From Marvinbryantia sp. (GTDB taxonomy: Bacteria; Bacillota; Clostridia; Lachnospirales; Lachnospiraceae): a stretch of 40,449 nt of DNA. The stretch lies in assembly GCA_016297895.1 (NCBI GenBank), contig JAEDFS010000015.1, positions 1-40,449 on the forward strand. Reading direction: 5' to 3'. Positions 16,157 to 24,827 of the stretch are shown one piece after another. Under the pieces are notes generated by a model. The model saw only the letters and a program-made list of their open reading frames with translations. It did no database searches and had not been told where the DNA came from. A program made the position numbers and the translations under genes. Every line of letters begins with the position of its first letter. The first letter of the stretch is position 1.

Positions 16157-17542
16157 TTAATCACCGACAATATTATTGAGCCAGATTCCCTTTTTCACCA
16201 TAATGCCTCCTACAGTACATTTGATGATCTCGCTGCCCTGTACAATGAGATAGACCAGCACAACAGGCAGAGCTGTGAAGTGACTCAGGCAGTAGGCCAG
16301 AGGAATGTTTACCAGCCATACATAAAAACTGTCAAACAGGAATGTAATTACCGTTTTTCCTCCGGAGCGCAGAGTAAAATAGGAGGCATTGGTGAAGGCG
16401 AACAGTGGCATAGTAAGCGCATTTGCCAGAATCAGTTCTCCTGCCAGAATCCGTACCTCCCGGGAGGTATTGAAAAACAATGGGAAGACCCGGCAGAAAG
16501 CGGTCATAAGAAGACCGGTGCCGATGCTGGTCAGGGTGGAGAAGACGATCATCCACCGTGCGGAAATTCTTGCAGTCTCCATTTTACCGGAACCCAGCTG
16601 CTGTCCAAGGATAATGGATACGGTACTTCCCATGGAAATAAACACGATATTAAAGATGTTCTGCAGAGTGCTGTTGATGTTCATGGCAGCGATGACCGAG
16701 AGTCCACGAATGGAGTAACACTGCAGTAAAAATGCCATGGCAGCAGACCAGAGGGTTTCGTTGATCAGAAGGGGCGTACCTTTGATGATCACGTTTTTTA
16801 TCAGATCCGCCGGAATATAAAGGGAACGATACAGGCCCACGATATATGGATTTTTTTCCTGATGACGGTGAGTCCAGTATACAACGATAAAACACTCCAC
16901 AAAACGGGAGATCACGGTGGCGATGGCGGCACCGGTCACTCCAAGGGCAGGAGCACCGAAATGTCCGAAAATCAGGATATAGTTAAATAACAGATTGACA
17001 AAGACCGCAATGACACCGGCTTTCATAGGAAGCATGGTTTCACCGGTCTCTCTTAATGTACTGGCATAGATCTGAGAGATACAGAAAGGAAGCAGTCCTG
17101 TCAGCATGACGGTCAGATATTCGTTTCCAAATTCCAGAGTCTCTGCGGCATTTCCGGCATCAGCCTGACCTCTTAAATAGAGATCGATCAGGGAACTGCC
17201 TCCAAAATGGAAAATGAGCAGTCCCAGAGCAGTGATGATGGCTCCGATCCAGAGCTTGATCCGTACGGTGTGGCGAAGGCCGTCCATATCTCTTTTCCCC
17301 ACGTACTGTGCGGAAAAGATGCCTGCGCCGGAAAGACCACCGAAAATGCAGAGATTGTAAACAAAGATCAGCTGATTCACAATGGAAACACTGGACATCT
17401 GGGAGGTTCCCATCTGACCTACCATGATATTATCCAGAAGGCTGACGAAGTTGGTAATGCCGTTCTGAATCATGATCGGAATGGCAATGACCAGCATAGA
17501 ACGGTAGAACTGCCGGTCTCCGAAATAGCGTTTCATATTCAT
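16157..17542 (-). CDS. MATE-family efflux transporter
   Basis: A 461-residue membrane protein with about 12 hydrophobic helices, matching the MATE (multidrug and toxin extrusion) family, which exports organic cations or drugs using an Na+ or H+ gradient. Family features include the N-terminal block IPIMIQNGITNFVSLLDNIMVGQ and the repeated half with TLWSAAMAF and QLGSGKMETA. The substrate cannot be read. It lies 67 bases downstream of the ABC-F gene on the same strand, with AGAGGA before the ATG; a second in-frame ATG two codons later is equally possible. It is convergent with the beta-helix gene, 41 bases apart, without an obvious hairpin between them. Confidence 0.92.
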   Translation of the reverse strand: MNMKRYFGDRQFYRSMLVIAIPIMIQNGITNFVSLLDNIMVGQMGTSQMSSVSIVNQLIFVYNLCIFGGLSGAGIFSAQYVGKRDMDGLRHTVRIKLWIGAIITALGLLIFHFGGSSLIDLYLRGQADAGNAAETLEFGNEYLTVMLTGLLPFCISQIYASTLRETGETMLPMKAGVIAVFVNLLFNYILIFGHFGAPALGVTGAAIATVISRFVECFIVVYWTHRHQEKNPYIVGLYRSLYIPADLIKNVIIKGTPLLINETLWSAAMAFLLQCYSIRGLSVIAAMNINSTLQNIFNIVFISMGSTVSIILGQQLGSGKMETARISARWMIVFSTLTSIGTGLLMTAFCRVFPLFFNTSREVRILAGELILANALTMPLFAFTNASYFTLRSGGKTVITFLFDSFYVWLVNIPLAYCLSHFTALPVVLVYLIVQGSEIIKCTVGGIMVKKGIWLNNIVGD

Positions 17543-17609
17543 AAATCCTCTTTTTCTTTTGAAAGCCGGGCAGATCTTCGTTCTGATTCAGTTGTGTTGT
17601 CTGAAGCTT

Positions 17610-19247
17610 TTAATTGTCTTCCGGCTGATTAGCAGCAGTATATACCTGACGTTTTTTCGCCATCTCATCGCTTGCCAGGTATTCATCATAGGAAGTGATC
17701 TTGTCGATCATGGTACCGTTCGGCAGGATCTCCATGATCCTGTTGGCGGTAGTCTGAACAAGCTGGTGGTCACGGGATGCAAAGATCATGACACCGGGGA
17801 ACTTGATCATTCCTGTATTTAAGGAAGAGATGGATTCCATATCCAGATGGTTGGTGGGCTCATCAAAGAGCAGCACATTGGCACCGGAGATCATCATCTT
17901 GGAAAGAAGGCATCTTACTTTTTCTCCTCCGGATAATACCTTTACTTTTTTGACACCGTCATCACCGGCAAACAGCATACGGCCCAGGAAACCGCGGACA
18001 TAGGTGACATCTTTGATTTCGGAATACTGGGTCAGCCAGTCTACGATGATCAGGTCATTATCGAATTCTTTGGTGCTGTCCTTTGGAAAATAAGCCTGGG
18101 AGGTGGTGACACCCCACTTGAAGCTTCCGGAATCCGGCTCCATTTCTCCCATCAGGATCTGCATCAGTGTGGTCTTGGCCAGTTCGTTTCCGCCTACCAG
18201 AGCAACCTTGTCATCACGATTCAGGGTAAAGGTCAGGTTATCCAGCACCTTTACACCGTCGATGGTCTTAGAGAGGTTTTCCACAGAAAGTACCTCATTT
18301 CCAATCTCACGGTTGGGGCGGAAATCAATGTAGGGATATTTTCGGCTGGAAGGCTTGATGGTATCCAGCTCGATCTTTTCCAGAGCACGTTTTCTGGAGG
18401 TCGCCTGTTTGGATTTGGAAGCGTTGGCGCTGAAACGGGAGATGAACTCCTGCAGCTCCTTGATCTTTTCTTCTTTTTTCTTGTTGGCTTCCTTCATCTG
18501 TTTGATCATCAGCTGGCTGGATTCATACCAGAAATCGTAATTGCCGGCATACAGCTGGATCTTACCGTAATCGATGTCAGCGGTGTGAGTGCAGACCTTA
18601 TTCAGGAAATAACGGTCATGGGATACTACGATCACGGTGTTGGGAAAATCAATCAGGAATTCCTCCAGCCATTCGATGGCAGCCATGTCCAGGTGGTTGG
18701 TGGGCTCGTCCAGAAGCAGGATATCCGGGTTGCCGAACAGAGCTTTTGCCAGAAGAACTTTCACTTTTTCACTGCCGTTTAAATCCTTCATCGTCATATA
18801 ATGCAGGTCTGTGTCAATCCCGAGGCCGTTGAGAAGCTGTGCCGCATCGGATTCTGCTTCCCAGCCGTTCATCTCGGCAAATTCGCCTTCCAGTTCACTG
18901 GCGCGGATCCCGTCTTCATCTGTGAAATCTTCTTTTGCGTAAATGGCTTCCTTCTCTTTCATGATTTCATAGAGACGTTTGTTGCCCATGATGACGGTAT
19001 CCAGAACCGGATACTCATCATATTTAAAGTGGTCCTGTTCCAGTACGGAAAGACGCTGGCCGGGAGTGATGACAACTTCTCCTTTTGTGGTCTCCAGCTT
19101 ACCGGACAGTATTTTAAGAAAAGTAGATTTACCGGCACCATTGGCACCGATGAGTCCGTAGCAGTTGCCCTCTGTAAATTTGATATTTACGTCTTCGAAC
19201 AATGCTTTTTTTCCTATTCGCAGGGTCACGTTGTTTGCACTAATCAT
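17610..19247 (-). CDS. ABC-F family ATP-binding protein (YbiT/YkpA-like)
   Basis: Soluble protein of about 545 residues with two ABC domains and no membrane part, as in ABC-F translation factors that act at the ribosomal E-site. The first half has GANGAGKST, a degenerate signature (LNGSEKVKV) and LLLDEPTNHLD. A linker of about 75 charged residues follows. The second half has an atypical Walker A (GGNELAKTT), LSGGEKVRCLL and LLFDEPTNHLD. The atypical second P-loop is shared by the YbiT/YkpA subgroup, so it is not damage. The ATG at 19247 is chosen because GAGGT lies 6 bases before it; the ATG at 19253 would have no spacing. A housekeeping rather than resistance role is likely. Confidence 0.92.
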   Translation of the reverse strand: MISANNVTLRIGKKALFEDVNIKFTEGNCYGLIGANGAGKSTFLKILSGKLETTKGEVVITPGQRLSVLEQDHFKYDEYPVLDTVIMGNKRLYEIMKEKEAIYAKEDFTDEDGIRASELEGEFAEMNGWEAESDAAQLLNGLGIDTDLHYMTMKDLNGSEKVKVLLAKALFGNPDILLLDEPTNHLDMAAIEWLEEFLIDFPNTVIVVSHDRYFLNKVCTHTADIDYGKIQLYAGNYDFWYESSQLMIKQMKEANKKKEEKIKELQEFISRFSANASKSKQATSRKRALEKIELDTIKPSSRKYPYIDFRPNREIGNEVLSVENLSKTIDGVKVLDNLTFTLNRDDKVALVGGNELAKTTLMQILMGEMEPDSGSFKWGVTTSQAYFPKDSTKEFDNDLIIVDWLTQYSEIKDVTYVRGFLGRMLFAGDDGVKKVKVLSGGEKVRCLLSKMMISGANVLLFDEPTNHLDMESISSLNTGMIKFPGVMIFASRDHQLVQTTANRIMEILPNGTMIDKITSYDEYLASDEMAKKRQVYTAANQPEDN

Positions 19248-19292
19248 GATCATACCTCATTCTAAAAAAATATACATAGTTTAACAAATAAG

Positions 19293-19320
19293 ATTGTACC
19301 GTAAAATCTGAAAAAAGCAA
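19293..19320 (-). promoter_or_regulatory. Putative promoter of the ABC-F/MATE unit
   Basis: Minus strand TTGCTT (19320 to 19315), 16-base spacer, TACAAT (19298 to 19293), about 46 bases before the ABC-F start. Confidence 0.5.
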
Positions 19321-19327
19321 GCCTTTC

Positions 19328-19356
19328 TTGAGGTTTTCTGATGTCTGTGGTATACT
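19328..19356 (+). promoter_or_regulatory. Promoter of the LCP-family gene
   Basis: TTGAGG (19328-19333), 17 bases, then TGG-TATACT (TATACT 19351-19356), an extended -10. It is back to back with the ABC-F promoter; the two -35 boxes are 7 bases apart. Confidence 0.7.
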
Positions 19357-19409
19357 TTATAATCATTTTCCGGGATAACACCCGAAATCATCAGTCTGGG
19401 GAGGTGCCG

Positions 19410-20441
19410 ATGAGAGGAAGAAGAAAAAAGAGATTCAGGAAGATTCGGTTCCTGATGGAAGTACTGGTGCTTCTGATCATGGCAGCCGCACTTTTTGCGG
19501 CGGCGAAGGTGGCAAAGCTGGGAAGAGGCAGCATTGCAGAGGATAAGGTAGTAAAAAATGAGAACATTCCGAAGAACGAAATAGAGAACATGTCCGGATA
19601 TACCAATATCGCATTGTTTGGTGTGGATTCCAGAAGCGGTCAGCTGGAGTCGGGAACCAACAGCGATACGATCATGATCTGCAGCATCAATGACAGCACA
19701 AAGGAGGTAAAACTGGTGTCTGTTTACCGGGATACCTATCTGGATGACGGAACCGGCAGTTACCGCAAGTGCACGGAAGTATATGCGATCGGCGGAGCGG
19801 AGCAGGCACTGAGTATGCTGAATAAAAATCTGGACCTGAACATTACGGATTATGTGACGGTAAACTTTGAGGCGCTGGTCGAGGCGGTAGATCTTTTTGG
19901 CGGTGTGGATATCAACCTGACAGAGGGAGAAGTGCAGTGGCTGAACGGTTACCTGGTGGAGGGAAGACAGGTTCTGGGAAAAGAATGTGAGGATGTGCCG
20001 GGACCGGGAATTCAGCATCTGAACGGAATGCAGGCGCTGGCATACAGCAGGATCCGCTATATCGGACTGGATTATGAGAGGACAGAGAGACAGCGGACTG
20101 TGCTGGAACAGGTGGCAGAAAAGGCAAAGAGAAGCGATCTGCTGACACTGAATAAAGCGCTGGATACGATCCTTCCTCTGGTATCCACAAGCCTGTCCTA
20201 TACGGAGCTTTTAAAGATCGCAGCCGGAGCGGGCAGCTTTTCCATAGGAGAGACGGAAGGATTTCCTTTTGAGAAGACAACGGCGGAGCTTGCGGCAGGT
20301 GATTGTGTGATTCCCATTGATCTTGCGTCCAATGTATCCGCACTTCACGAATTCCTTTACGGAACATCAGGTTATCAGCCTTCTGCTGCGGTAGTCCATA
20401 TCAGTGATACGATCGCAGCCGCGACAGGCATTTACGGCTGA
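19410..20441 (+). CDS. LytR-CpsA-Psr (LCP) family cell-wall protein
   Basis: Membrane-anchored enzyme of the LCP family, which transfers lipid-linked wall glycopolymers (teichoic acids or capsule) to peptidoglycan outside the cell. From the ATG at 19410 it has 343 residues: a basic N-terminus (RGRRKKRFRKIR), one membrane helix (about 17-38), and the LCP domain with GVDSRSGQ, NSDTIM, SVYRDTYL and AYSRIRYIGLDYERTERQR. These hold the pyrophosphate- and metal-binding Arg and Asp residues. The start follows a perfect GGGGAGGT by five bases; the longer frame from 19341 would overlap its own promoter. Single-gene unit closed by the hairpin at 20488. Confidence 0.92.
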   Translation: MRGRRKKRFRKIRFLMEVLVLLIMAAALFAAAKVAKLGRGSIAEDKVVKNENIPKNEIENMSGYTNIALFGVDSRSGQLESGTNSDTIMICSINDSTKEVKLVSVYRDTYLDDGTGSYRKCTEVYAIGGAEQALSMLNKNLDLNITDYVTVNFEALVEAVDLFGGVDINLTEGEVQWLNGYLVEGRQVLGKECEDVPGPGIQHLNGMQALAYSRIRYIGLDYERTERQRTVLEQVAEKAKRSDLLTLNKALDTILPLVSTSLSYTELLKIAAGAGSFSIGETEGFPFEKTTAELAAGDCVIPIDLASNVSALHEFLYGTSGYQPSAAVVHISDTIAAATGIYG

Positions 20442-20487
20442 GAAAATAGCAGAAATATCCATTTTATGGAATTGGTAAAAGTTTAAC

Positions 20488-20519
20488 AAAAAACTCCTTC
20501 GCAGCAGGGAGTTTTTTGT
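20488..20519 (+). terminator. Rho-independent terminator after the LCP gene
   Basis: AAAAAACTCC (20488-20497) pairs perfectly with GGAGTTTTTT (20508-20517). The T run is part of the stem, so it may work in both directions. Confidence 0.85.
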
Positions 20520-20549
20520 GTTTTATGACGTGCAATTGTAAGTTTTGTG

Positions 20550-20578
20550 TTGAAAAATGTAGATGTTCCTATTAGAAT
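20550..20578 (+). promoter_or_regulatory. Promoter of the rnf operon
   Basis: TTGAAA (20550-20555), 17 bases, TAGAAT (20573-20578), 40 bases before the rnfC start and downstream of the LCP terminator. Confidence 0.65.
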
Positions 20579-20617
20579 AAGAGTTATAGAATTTAGAATT
20601 AAGAAGGAGAGGAAGGT

Positions 20618-21943
20618 ATGAAATTAGCGACATTTATTGGTGGCGTTCATCCCAATGACGGGAAGAGCTTCACAAAGGACAGTCCGGTTCAGACATATCT
20701 GCCAAAGGGAGAACTGGTATTTCCCGTTTCCCAGCACATTGGTGCTCCTGCCATGCCTGTGGTGAAAAAGGGGGATCAGGTGCTGATGGGGCAGATGATC
20801 GCCCAGGCCGGTGGATTTGTTTCGGCTAATATTGTCAGCTCCGTATCAGGAACCGTAAAAGGTGTGGAACCCAGACTGACGGTTTCCGGTGCAAAAGTGA
20901 TGTCCGTTATTATAGAAAATGATGGGAACTATACACCGGTTGAGGGACTGGGACAGTACCGGGATTATACAAAGATGACCAATGAGGAGATTCTTGATGC
21001 AGTGAAGGCTGCGGGAATCGTGGGACTTGGAGGAGCAGGTTTCCCGACTCATGTAAAACTGATGCCCAAGAATCCGGATGCCATCGACTACATCATTGTT
21101 AACGGAGCAGAGTGTGAGCCGTACCTGACCAGTGACTATCGTATGATGCTGGAGGAGCCGGAAAAGATCGTCAGCGGTCTGAAAGTCATGCTGCAGATGT
21201 TCCCGAAGGCAAAAGGTGTGATCGCCATTGAAGAGAATAAGCCTCAGGGAATCAGTAATATTCAGAAACTGGTTCAGAACGAGAGCAGGATAGAAGTATG
21301 TCCCATGAAGACGAAGTATCCGCAGGGCGGTGAGCGAAACCTCATCTATGCAGTGACCGGAAGAAAGATTAATTCCACAAAGCTGCCGGCAGATGCGGGT
21401 TGTATCGTGGACAATGTGGATACAGTGATCGCCATTCATATGGCAGTCTGCGAGAGTACACCGCTGATGCGAAGAATCTTTACGGTGACGGGAGCGGGAA
21501 TCAGCCAGCCGGCCAATTATAATGTAAAGATCGGTACCTGTTATGAAGAACTTGTGGAAGCAGCAGGAGGTCTGAAAGACGGAGTGAAGAAAGTGATCTC
21601 CGGAGGGCCGATGATGGGTATGTCCTTATCCACGCTGCAGGTGCCTGTGATGAAGACATCTTCTGCCCTGACCTGTCTGATGGCAGACGATGTGGAGCGT
21701 TACCAGGAGACGGCCTGTATCCGCTGCGGACGCTGCGTGGATGCCTGTCCGGCACGTCTGGTACCTCAGAAACTGATGGATGCGTCAGAACATTTTGACA
21801 AGGAACGTTTTGTGGCTCTGCATGGTATGGAATGCTATGAATGCGGAAGCTGTACATATATATGCCCTGCAAGGCGTCCGCTGACACAGGGATTTAAAAT
21901 GATGCGTCAGGCTGTTATGGCAGACCGGCGCAAGAAAGGATAG
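20618..21943 (+). CDS. rnfC: Rnf complex subunit C (NADH-binding)
   Basis: RnfC, the peripheral subunit of the ion-translocating ferredoxin:NAD+ oxidoreductase that holds NAD(H), FMN and two [4Fe-4S] clusters. The nucleotide and flavin region shows GLGGAGFPTHVK (about 136-147) and NGAECEPYL. The two cluster motifs near the C-terminus are CIRCGRCVDACP and CYECGSCTYICP. The 441 residues are the short clostridial form without the long Ala/Lys-rich tail of E. coli RsxC. It has an AAGGAGAGG ribosome site and its own promoter. It heads the order C-(DG)-E-A-B, 12 bases before the next gene. Confidence 0.95.
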   Translation: MKLATFIGGVHPNDGKSFTKDSPVQTYLPKGELVFPVSQHIGAPAMPVVKKGDQVLMGQMIAQAGGFVSANIVSSVSGTVKGVEPRLTVSGAKVMSVIIENDGNYTPVEGLGQYRDYTKMTNEEILDAVKAAGIVGLGGAGFPTHVKLMPKNPDAIDYIIVNGAECEPYLTSDYRMMLEEPEKIVSGLKVMLQMFPKAKGVIAIEENKPQGISNIQKLVQNESRIEVCPMKTKYPQGGERNLIYAVTGRKINSTKLPADAGCIVDNVDTVIAIHMAVCESTPLMRRIFTVTGAGISQPANYNVKIGTCYEELVEAAGGLKDGVKKVISGGPMMGMSLSTLQVPVMKTSSALTCLMADDVERYQETACIRCGRCVDACPARLVPQKLMDASEHFDKERFVALHGMECYECGSCTYICPARRPLTQGFKMMRQAVMADRRKKG

Positions 21944-21955
21944 GAGGGAACAATT

Positions 21956-23518
21956 GTGAACGGATTTTTGAATATATCCTCATCCCCGCATATCAGGGGA
22001 AAGGAATCTACCCGAAGCATTATGTATGATGTTGTGATCGCCCTTCTTCCGGCAGCGCTGTTTGGTGTATACCGGTTTGGACTGTATGCCGGTGTGATTC
22101 TGCTGATTTCCATTGCCACGGCACTTCTTACAGAATATGCCTGGCAGAAGCTGACAAAACAGAAGGTGACGATCTCAGACGGCAGTGCGCTGGTGACAGG
22201 ACTGCTTCTTGGTATGAATCTTCCGCCTTCGGTACCGCTCTGGATTCCTGTACTCGGAAGTGCATTTGCGATTCTGTTTGTAAAACAGTTTTTTGGAGGA
22301 ATCGGCCAGAACTTTATGAATCCGGCACTGGGTGCCAGATGTTTCCTGCTGATTTCCTTTACCGGTATTATGGGTAATTTCGCAGTGGACGGAGTGACCG
22401 GTGCTACTCCTCTGGCAGCTGCGGCAGCCGGAGAAAAGACAAATGTGGCAGCAAGTTTTCTTGGATTGATCGGGGGCTGTATCGGTGAGGTCTGTGCACT
22501 GGCTTTGATTATCGGCGGAGTTTATCTGATCATCCGTAAAGTGATCACCTGGCACATCCCGGTATGTTATCTGGTATCTTTTGTGATTTTTGAAGCGATC
22601 TTCGGCGGACATGGACTGGATCCGGCATTCTTGGGTGTTCAGCTTTTTAGCGGCGGTCTGATGCTTGGAGCATTCTTTATGGCAACAGATTATGTCAGCA
22701 GTCCGATCACGACCAATGGAAAGATCTTATTCGGAATCCTTCTTGGTGTGCTGACCGGTGTGCTTCGTACCTTCGGTGCAACAGCAGAAGGAGTATCCTA
22801 TGCCATCATCATTGGCAACCTTCTTGTTCCGCTGATCGAAAAGATCACCATGCCGACAGCCTTTGGCTATGAGGCAGGTGCACTGGAAGGAAAGAAGGGA
22901 GTTTCTCTTAAGGCTTACCGGCCTGCAGCAACTCTGCTGGTGATCACACTGATCTCCGGTCTTGCTCTTGGAGGAGTCTATCAGCTGACCAGGGGGCCCA
23001 TTGAAAAGGCGGAACTGGAAGCACAGGCTGAGGCATTCGCATCGGTATGCCCGGAAGCGGAGAGCTTTGAAGTGGCAGAAAATATGGATGAGCTGATTGC
23101 AGCAGTAACATCGGAAGACGGTACCGTTGCAGACGGAAAATTCGGCAATATCCGATATGACGGAGTATTCAGAGGAATGGATGCTTCCGGAAATATGGCA
23201 GGTTATGTAGTGAATGTCACAAGTAAAGACGGTTTCGGCGGTGAAGTATCTATCAGTACCGGCATTTCTGCGGATGGACAGATCACCGGAATGGAATTCC
23301 TGACGATCAATGAGACTGCGGGACTTGGTATGAATGCTACGCAGCCTGACTTTATGAATCAGTATGTAGGAAAAACGGTGGAAAGCTTTGAACTGACGAA
23401 GGAAGCAGCTTCTGCAGATAATCAGATTCAGGCAATCAGTGGTGCTACCATTACTTCTACGGCTGTAACCAACGCCATGAACGCTGCTCTGTATCTGATC
23501 GGCAGCGGGGCAGAGTAG
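21956..23518 (+). CDS. rnfDG: Fused Rnf subunits D and G
   Basis: One uninterrupted frame of 520 residues joins two Rnf subunits. Residues 1 to about 315 are RnfD: membrane helices, NFMNPALGAR (119-128) and the covalent FMN motif TGAT (148-151) in DGVTGATPLA. Residues about 320-520 are RnfG: a membrane helix (about 324-345) and an extracytoplasmic flavin domain with the motif SGATITS (495-501), FMN expected on Thr498. Normally these are separate rnfD and rnfG genes, and no separate rnfG lies in the operon. Translation begins at GTG (21956) behind AGGAGGG. Fusion would fix a 1:1 ratio of the two flavin carriers. Confidence 0.93.
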   Translation: MNGFLNISSSPHIRGKESTRSIMYDVVIALLPAALFGVYRFGLYAGVILLISIATALLTEYAWQKLTKQKVTISDGSALVTGLLLGMNLPPSVPLWIPVLGSAFAILFVKQFFGGIGQNFMNPALGARCFLLISFTGIMGNFAVDGVTGATPLAAAAAGEKTNVAASFLGLIGGCIGEVCALALIIGGVYLIIRKVITWHIPVCYLVSFVIFEAIFGGHGLDPAFLGVQLFSGGLMLGAFFMATDYVSSPITTNGKILFGILLGVLTGVLRTFGATAEGVSYAIIIGNLLVPLIEKITMPTAFGYEAGALEGKKGVSLKAYRPAATLLVITLISGLALGGVYQLTRGPIEKAELEAQAEAFASVCPEAESFEVAENMDELIAAVTSEDGTVADGKFGNIRYDGVFRGMDASGNMAGYVVNVTSKDGFGGEVSISTGISADGQITGMEFLTINETAGLGMNATQPDFMNQYVGKTVESFELTKEAASADNQIQAISGATITSTAVTNAMNAALYLIGSGAE

Positions 23519-23530
23519 GGGGGATGCAGA

Positions 23531-24214
23531 ATGAATAAATATGTGGAACGAATTTATAATGGTATCATAAAAGAGAATCCTACCTTTATCCTGGTGCTTG
23601 GTATGTGCCCTACACTTGCGGTGACCACATCCATGAAGAACGGCATCGGAATGGGACTTTCTACCATGGTGGTTCTGGTATTCTCCAATCTTCTGATCTC
23701 CCTGCTTCGGAAAATGATTCCGGATCAGGTGAGAATTCCGGCCTACATCGTAGTCATTGCTTCTCTGGTTACTGTGGTGGAGCTTCTTATGAAAGCTTTC
23801 ATTCCTTCTCTGTATGATGCGCTGGGACTGTACATTCCGCTGATCGTGGTAAACTGTATCATTCTCGGCCGTGCAGAAGCTTATGCCAACAAATCCACAC
23901 CGGCGCTGGCTGCCTGTGACGGAATTGGTATGGGACTTGGATTTACTCTGGCTCTGACATTGATCGGATTCTTTAGGGAACTGATCGGTGCAGGCACAGT
24001 ACTTGGCTTCCATGTGATGCCTTCCGGATATCAGCCGGTAAGTATTTTTGTCAGAGCCCCGGGAGCATTTATCGTACTGGGAGCATTGATCGCAATCCTG
24101 AACGGATTGAATATCAGGAACAACAGCAGCAAAAAAGTAGAGGGCTGTGACGGCGACTGCTGCAGCTGCGGCAAGCATGCATGTTCTGACCGGACAGCAG
24201 AACAGAAACAGTAA
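23531..24214 (+). CDS. rnfE: Rnf complex subunit E, with Cys-rich C-terminal tail
   Basis: Integral membrane subunit of Rnf with about six helices, homologous to RnfA. Together RnfA and RnfE are known to hold a membrane [2Fe-2S] cluster using conserved cysteines, visible here as GMCPTLA (Cys26) and VVNCIILGRAEA. The core ends near residue 195. It is followed by an unusual hydrophilic tail with five cysteines (206, 210, 211, 213, 218) and a His in 13 residues, which looks able to bind metal. The 12-base gap behind rnfDG and the 12-base gap before rnfA indicate co-transcription. Confidence 0.94.
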   Translation: MNKYVERIYNGIIKENPTFILVLGMCPTLAVTTSMKNGIGMGLSTMVVLVFSNLLISLLRKMIPDQVRIPAYIVVIASLVTVVELLMKAFIPSLYDALGLYIPLIVVNCIILGRAEAYANKSTPALAACDGIGMGLGFTLALTLIGFFRELIGAGTVLGFHVMPSGYQPVSIFVRAPGAFIVLGALIAILNGLNIRNNSSKKVEGCDGDCCSCGKHACSDRTAEQKQ

Positions 24215-24226
24215 GGAGGGATAGAC

Positions 24227-24802
24227 GTGTCAGAAATGATTTTACTATTGGTAGGTGCAGCATTGGTAAATAACGTTGTACTGAGTCAGTTCTACGGTCT
24301 TTGCCCGTTCCTTGGAGTTTCCAAGCAGGTGAAGACAGCAGCCAGCATGGGGCTGGCAGTTATTTTCGTAATCACCATTGCATCTGCGATCGCCAGCCTG
24401 ATCTACAGCTTTGTGCTGACACCGCTGGATCTTCAGTATCTGCAGACCATCGTGTTCATTCTTGTCATTGCAGGGCTGGTTCAGTTTGTGGAGATGTTTT
24501 TAAAGAAATCAAGCCCGGCCTTATATCAGGCACTTGGTGTCTATCTTCCGCTGATCACTACCAACTGTGCTGTGCTGGGTGTAGCACTTACCAATGTACA
24601 GAAGGAATATGATTTTGTCAGCAGCGTAGTGAATGGTATCGGTACTTCTGTGGGATTTACGATCGCCATCGTGATCATGGCAGGAATCCGTGAGAGAAAT
24701 GAGCACAATCATATTATCGGTCCGTTTAAGGGAATGCCCATTGTTCTGTTTACCGCAGCTTTGATGGCCATCGCATTCAACGGATTTGCCGGTTTGATCT
24801 GA
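24227..24802 (+). CDS. rnfA: Rnf complex subunit A
   Basis: Integral membrane subunit of 191 residues, the usual RnfA size, with six predicted helices arranged as an inverted repeat like RnfE. The conserved cysteines for the shared intramembrane [2Fe-2S] cluster are in YGLCPFLGVSKQ and TTNCAVLGVAL. Translation starts at GTG (24227) behind AAGGAGGG. It lies between rnfE and rnfB in the operon. Confidence 0.95.
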   Translation: MSEMILLLVGAALVNNVVLSQFYGLCPFLGVSKQVKTAASMGLAVIFVITIASAIASLIYSFVLTPLDLQYLQTIVFILVIAGLVQFVEMFLKKSSPALYQALGVYLPLITTNCAVLGVALTNVQKEYDFVSSVVNGIGTSVGFTIAIVIMAGIRERNEHNHIIGPFKGMPIVLFTAALMAIAFNGFAGLI

Positions 24803-24827
24803 ATCTGAACCAAGGAGGAGAAATAGT

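Noticed and set aside
17610..19247. ABC-F second Walker A without the usual Gly and first signature without LSGG
   Set aside because: These are shared traits of the YbiT/YkpA-type ABC-F subgroup as I know it, unlike the multiple changes in the ABC ATPase at 11836.
22727..24178. 483-codon open frame antisense to rnfDG and rnfE
   Set aside because: It is opposite two well-conserved Rnf genes, its composition is low in hydrophobic residues and rich in Cys and His, and it has no motif; it arises from codon bias on the other strand.
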